From Polynucleobacter kasalickyi (lineage in GTDB: Bacteria > Pseudomonadota > Gammaproteobacteria > Burkholderiales > Burkholderiaceae): a DNA stretch of 64,000 nt. A program made the position numbers and the translations under genes. Below are positions 60,701 through 64,000 of this stretch, one piece after another. Position 1 is the stretch's first letter, and each line of letters opens with the position of its first letter. The DNA is taken from contig NZ_FWXJ01000008.1 in the NCBI RefSeq assembly GCF_900176405.1, forward strand, positions 62,001 to 126,000. Direction: 5' to 3'. The notes beneath the pieces are model-generated. The model saw only the letters and a program-made list of their open reading frames with translations. It had not been told where the DNA came from and ran no database searches.

Positions 60701-61741
60701 ATGACAATCACTGCGCAAGAAGCTCTACTAAGATGTATCGAACATCGCGAAATTTTTCACGATGAAATGCTCGGATTAATGCGTGCCATCATGAAAGGGG
60801 AACTATCTCCTACGATGACCGCCGCTTTATTAGTTGGTTTAAGAACCAAAAAAGAAACGATCGGTGAAATTTCTGCTGCCGCTATGGTCATGCGTGAATT
60901 TGCAAACCATGTGGTTGTCAAAGACTCCAGCAATTTTGTGGATATCGTTGGCACAGGTGGTGATGGTGCCCACAGTTTTAATATTTCGACTACCTCTGCA
61001 TTTGTGATTGCAGGTGCTGGCGCGAAGGTTGCCAAACATGGTAACCGGAGTGTAAGTAGTAAGTCAGGTAGTGCAGATGCGCTTGAATCACTTGGCGCAA
61101 GAATAGATTTATCAGCCGAACAAGTTGGTCAATGTATTGAAACTACCGGCATGGGCTTTATGTTTGCCCCCAATCATCACCCGGCCATGAAAAATGTCGC
61201 AAGTGTTCGCAAAGAGCTAGGCGTGAGAACTATTTTTAATATTCTGGGCCCGCTCACGAATCCCGCCAATGCGCCACACATGTTAATGGGGGTATTTCAT
61301 CCAGATTTAGTGGGTATTCAGATTCGAGTTTTAGAGCGCTTAGGGATGAAGCATGCGATGGTTGTGTATGGTAAGGATGGGTTAGATGAAATCTCCCTCG
61401 GTGCCTCAACTTTAGTCGGGGAACTCCGTGATGGCCAAATTATTGAGTATGAAATTCATCCGGAAGATTTTGGGATTGGCATGACAAGTTCACGGGCATT
61501 TAAAGTGGATAATGCCCTAGAGTCAAAAAATATTATCTTGTCCGTCTTAGATGGTCAACCTGGTCCAGCTTTAGATATCGTCGTTCTCAACTCAGGTGCT
61601 GCCTTGTATGCAAGTGATTTGGTAGCTTCCATTAGTGATGGTATCGTCCTTGCTAGATCCACGATTGCATCTGGCGCCGCTAAAGCAAAAATGTTGGAGT
61701 TTGTTAAAACAACGCAGGAACTAGGTGAAACAAATGTCTGA
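60701..61741 (+). CDS. trpD: Anthranilate phosphoribosyltransferase
   Basis: 346-aa enzyme joining anthranilate to PRPP. The PRPP loop [29 protein letters not shown], and [10 protein letters not shown] are diagnostic. Separate from trpG (not a fusion, unlike E. coli). Its last eight bases (ATGTCTGA) contain the trpC start. Confidence 0.97.
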   Translation: MTITAQEALLRCIEHREIFHDEMLGLMRAIMKGELSPTMTAALLVGLRTKKETIGEISAAAMVMREFANHVVVKDSSNFVDIVGTGGDGAHSFNISTTSAFVIAGAGAKVAKHGNRSVSSKSGSADALESLGARIDLSAEQVGQCIETTGMGFMFAPNHHPAMKNVASVRKELGVRTIFNILGPLTNPANAPHMLMGVFHPDLVGIQIRVLERLGMKHAMVVYGKDGLDEISLGASTLVGELRDGQIIEYEIHPEDFGIGMTSSRAFKVDNALESKNIILSVLDGQPGPALDIVVLNSGAALYASDLVASISDGIVLARSTIASGAAKAKMLEFVKTTQELGETNV

Positions 61742-62537
61742 TATTTTGCATCGTATCCTAGCGACTAAAAAAGAAGAAGTACAACTTGCGAAGGCTAGTG
61801 TTTCACAATCCACGCTTGAGGAACTTGCTCAGGCAAGTCTTACGGATGCAAATTTAAAAACACGTGGCTTCATCCATGCCATCGAACAAAAGATTGCCCT
61901 TGGTCAGGCAGGTGTCATCGCTGAAATTAAACAAGCGAGCCCAAGTAGAGGAATTTTAAGAAATCCATTCTACCCAAACCTGATTGCGCAAAGTTATGCG
62001 GAGCATGGTGCAGCCTGTTTATCCGTATTAACGGACGAACAATACTTTAAAGGTTGTACCGCATTTTTAAAAGAAGCCCGAAACGCTTGCCATTTACCGG
62101 TGATTCGTAAAGACTTCATGGTGGATCCGTATCAGATTTATGAGGCAAGAGCGATGGGGGCAGATGCTATCCTGCTGATTGTATCCGCGCTGAGCGATCA
62201 ACAACTACAAGAATTCGAAAGCCTCGCAATGCAATTGCACATGGATGTATTGGTTGAAGTGCACGGGGCAGAAGAATTACAAAGAGCCCTTTTACTCAAA
62301 TCACCTCTGTTAGGAATTAATAATCGGGATCTTAAAACTTTTGAGGTCTCATTACAAAACACGATTGATTTACTCTCGGATATTCCAAAAGAAAAGCGAA
62401 TCGTTACAGAGAGTGGCATCTTAGCCAAAAAAGATGTGGATTTCATGCGTGAGCATCAAGTTCATGCCTTTTTAGTCGGTGAAGCTTTTATGCGGGCAGA
62501 AAATCCTGGCCAAGCATTAGAGGCATTATTTTTCTAG
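61734..62537 (+). CDS. trpC: Indole-3-glycerol phosphate synthase
   Basis: 267-aa TIM-barrel enzyme forming indoleglycerol phosphate. [47 protein letters not shown] and [14 protein letters not shown] carry the active-site residues. No TrpF domain is fused. ATG 61734 is preferred over GTG 61725: AGGTG sits seven bases before it and it overlaps trpD by eight bases. trpF/B/A are not in the window. Its TAG stop shares a CTAG palindrome with the convergent gene's stop. Confidence 0.96.
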   Translation: MSDILHRILATKKEEVQLAKASVSQSTLEELAQASLTDANLKTRGFIHAIEQKIALGQAGVIAEIKQASPSRGILRNPFYPNLIAQSYAEHGAACLSVLTDEQYFKGCTAFLKEARNACHLPVIRKDFMVDPYQIYEARAMGADAILLIVSALSDQQLQEFESLAMQLHMDVLVEVHGAEELQRALLLKSPLLGINNRDLKTFEVSLQNTIDLLSDIPKEKRIVTESGILAKKDVDFMREHQVHAFLVGEAFMRAENPGQALEALFF

Positions 62538-63664
62538 ATTAAAAGCTGTTCGACCTGTTGAGCTACGGCAAGTGATGAGGTGAGGCCTGGGGATTCTATG
62601 GCAAACAAATTGATTAGGCCCGTGTGCCCATGCACTTGTGCATTATCAATTCTAAAATCTGCGGCAGGTTCTCCTGGTTTGCTAATTTTCGCGCGAATCC
62701 CTGAATAAGCTGGACTTAAAACGCCGTCAGGTAAATCGGGCCAATAACTCCGAATCGCTGCGTAAAACTTATTCCCACGCTCTGGGTCTACTGCATAGCT
62801 GACTTGGCTTTCTTCCTCAATCTCTAGCCACTCCACATCAGGACCGAATTTCGCTTGCCCACCCAAATCCATCGTGACATGTACGCCTAAACCACCTGGC
62901 TCAGGTATCGGATAAATTAATCGTTGAAATGGTGACTTCATCGCTAAAGAGAAGTAATTACCTTTGGCGAAGTAAGGTGTTGGAATCCACTCTGCTTTAA
63001 ACCCTAGAATTTGGGCTGCGACCTTGGGTGCACTCATGCCGGCACTATTGATTAAATAGCGTGTTTGCAATGGAAAGACCGAACCATCGTCAGTTAATAC
63101 TTCTAATCGATAACCGTTGTTTCCTTCTTGCATCGGGGTGGTCTTTTGTAAAGTAGATTGATAGGCAATCACACCACCCGCATCTTCAAACTCTCCCAAT
63201 AAGGACAGCATATAACTATGGCTATCAATAACCCCTGTACTCCCCGAGAAAATCGCTTCTTCAACGCGTAACACGGGCTCTAAAGCCTGCGCTTGCTCTT
63301 TACTCAGGCGGGATAGTTGTGGCACAAAATTGGCACAGGCCTTCTCCCAGATTTTTTCTAAGTCGTCGAGTTGGGTTTTATCACTGGCGACAATCATTTT
63401 GCCGCAAGGATTATAGGGCACGCCATGCGACTTTGCATAGGCATGTAACAAGGCATTGCCCTGTAAACACACTTGAGTTTTGAGAGAGCCGGTAGGATAG
63501 TAAATGCCTGCGTGCATCACTTCACTATTGCGCGCACTGGTAATGGTGCCAAAACTAGATTCGCGTTCGAGCAGGATCGTTTCGTGACCACTTCTGGCCA
63601 TCTGCCTAGCAATCGCTAGGCCAACTACCCCTGCTCCTACCACCACGCAATCGACTTGTTCCAT
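62534..63664 (-). CDS. FAD-dependent oxidoreductase, LhgO (L-2-hydroxyglutarate dehydrogenase)-like
   Basis: 376-aa flavoprotein of the DAO superfamily. The FAD-binding loop VVVGAGVVGLAIARQMARSG (7-26), SARNSEVMHAGIYYPTGSLK and NSAGMSAPKVA are present, and the pattern HAGIYYP is characteristic of LhgO-like enzymes. It probably oxidises a 2-hydroxy acid such as L-2-hydroxyglutarate and passes electrons to quinone; substrate is inferred. It lies 16 bp downstream of ychF. Confidence 0.82.
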   Translation of the reverse strand: MEQVDCVVVGAGVVGLAIARQMARSGHETILLERESSFGTITSARNSEVMHAGIYYPTGSLKTQVCLQGNALLHAYAKSHGVPYNPCGKMIVASDKTQLDDLEKIWEKACANFVPQLSRLSKEQAQALEPVLRVEEAIFSGSTGVIDSHSYMLSLLGEFEDAGGVIAYQSTLQKTTPMQEGNNGYRLEVLTDDGSVFPLQTRYLINSAGMSAPKVAAQILGFKAEWIPTPYFAKGNYFSLAMKSPFQRLIYPIPEPGGLGVHVTMDLGGQAKFGPDVEWLEIEEESQVSYAVDPERGNKFYAAIRSYWPDLPDGVLSPAYSGIRAKISKPGEPAADFRIDNAQVHGHTGLINLFAIESPGLTSSLAVAQQVEQLLI

Positions 63665-63680
63665 GGTCGTTGAAAAGTTC

Positions 63681-64000
63681 TTACACGTTAAATAAGAAGT
63701 TTAGAACATCACCATCTTTAACTACATACTCTTTACCTTCAGCACGCATTTTTCCAGCTTCTTTGGCACCCTGCTCACCCTTATATTGGATGAAGTCATC
63801 AAAGCTAATCGTTTGGGCGCGAATAAACCCTTTTTCAAAGTCCGTGTGAATCACTCCTGCTGCTTGTGGAGCGGTATCACCAATGTGAATCGTCCAAGCA
63901 CGAACTTCTTTGACACCCGCAGTAAAGTAAGTCTGTAAGCCTAGGAGATTAAAACCAGCTCGGATCACGCGATCCAATCCTGGTTCATTCATCCCCATCT
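63681..64000 (-). CDS. ychF: YchF/OLA1-type ATPase, C-terminal part (gene runs off the right edge)
   Basis: About 106 C-terminal residues of the redox-regulated, ribosome-associated YchF. The region includes [20 protein letters not shown], the TGS domain with [23 protein letters not shown], and the terminal [15 protein letters not shown]. The GTPase-like domain lies beyond the window. Confidence 0.95.
   Translation of the reverse strand, partial: MGMNEPGLDRVIRAGFNLLGLQTYFTAGVKEVRAWTIHIGDTAPQAAGVIHTDFEKGFIRAQTISFDDFIQYKGEQGAKEAGKMRAEGKEYVVKDGDVLNFLFNV

Noticed and set aside
1..64000. CRISPR arrays, tRNA/rRNA genes, transposases, integrases or prophage genes
   Set aside because: I looked in all gaps and found no regularly spaced long repeats, no cloverleaf-like sequence and no recombinase-like ORF; only a scan with tRNAscan-SE or Infernal could exclude small RNAs.

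Overview
The window is ordinary chromosome from a low-GC (roughly 42-44 % by eye) betaproteobacterium of the Burkholderiales. The gene order (rppH-CNP1; rplU-rpmA-obgE-proB with divergent ispB; mraZ-to-ftsZ followed by a peroxiredoxin, lpxC, dciA, secA, argJ, zapD, coaE and pilD/C/B) and the protein sequences fit Polynucleobacter or a close freshwater relative. This assignment is inferred from gene order and family resemblance; no 16S gene is present. No rRNA, tRNA, CRISPR, prophage, transposase or replication origin was seen.

Layout. 1-4.5 kb: 5' end of proS, divergent rppH and a CNP1-like secreted protein, then proB-obgE-rpmA-rplU on the minus strand behind a near-consensus promoter. 4.8-10.6 kb: ispB, an MscS-type channel, an OafA-type acyltransferase with an SGNH domain, and bioB. 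10.6-16.1 kb: a complete branched-chain amino-acid ABC importer (livK-H-M-G-F) with a quinone reductase downstream. 16.2-23.2 kb: ogt, dienelactone hydrolase, a CorB/CNNM-type protein, a compact pilB-pilC-pilD set, coaE and zapD. 23.2-30.7 kb: mutT, an AAA+ ATPase, argJ and secA, with an MBOAT/SGNH acylation pair between argJ and secA. 30.8-32.8 kb: dciA, lpxC and a peroxiredoxin.

32.9-50.8 kb is one uninterrupted minus-strand division and cell-wall (dcw) operon: mraZ-rsmH-ftsL-ftsI-murE-murF-mraY-murD-ftsW-murG-murC-ddl-ftsQ-ftsA-ftsZ. Most junctions are 4-base stop/start overlaps. The operon begins at a sigma70-like promoter overlapping three 10-bp-spaced MraZ-type repeats and ends at an intrinsic terminator after ftsZ. 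It makes lipid II precursors and the septal machinery together.

51-57.8 kb: coq7, a beta-hydroxyacid dehydrogenase with an unusual basic tail, an M20 amidohydrolase, a RES/Xre toxin-antitoxin pair, a DUF3047 lipoprotein, mltA, a possible 40-residue membrane protein and apaG. 57.8-62.5 kb: rpe-trpE-trpG-trpD-trpC, covering tryptophan synthesis from chorismate to indoleglycerol phosphate. 62.5-64 kb: an LhgO-type FAD oxidoreductase and the C-terminal part of ychF.

Most of the window is conserved housekeeping DNA. I found no clearly new system. The best leads are the MBOAT/SGNH insertion, the RES/Xre module, the reduced pilB/pilD proteins, the ProB without a PUA domain, the basic tail on the dehydrogenase, the small membrane ORF beside mltA, and several structured or repeated non-coding sites.
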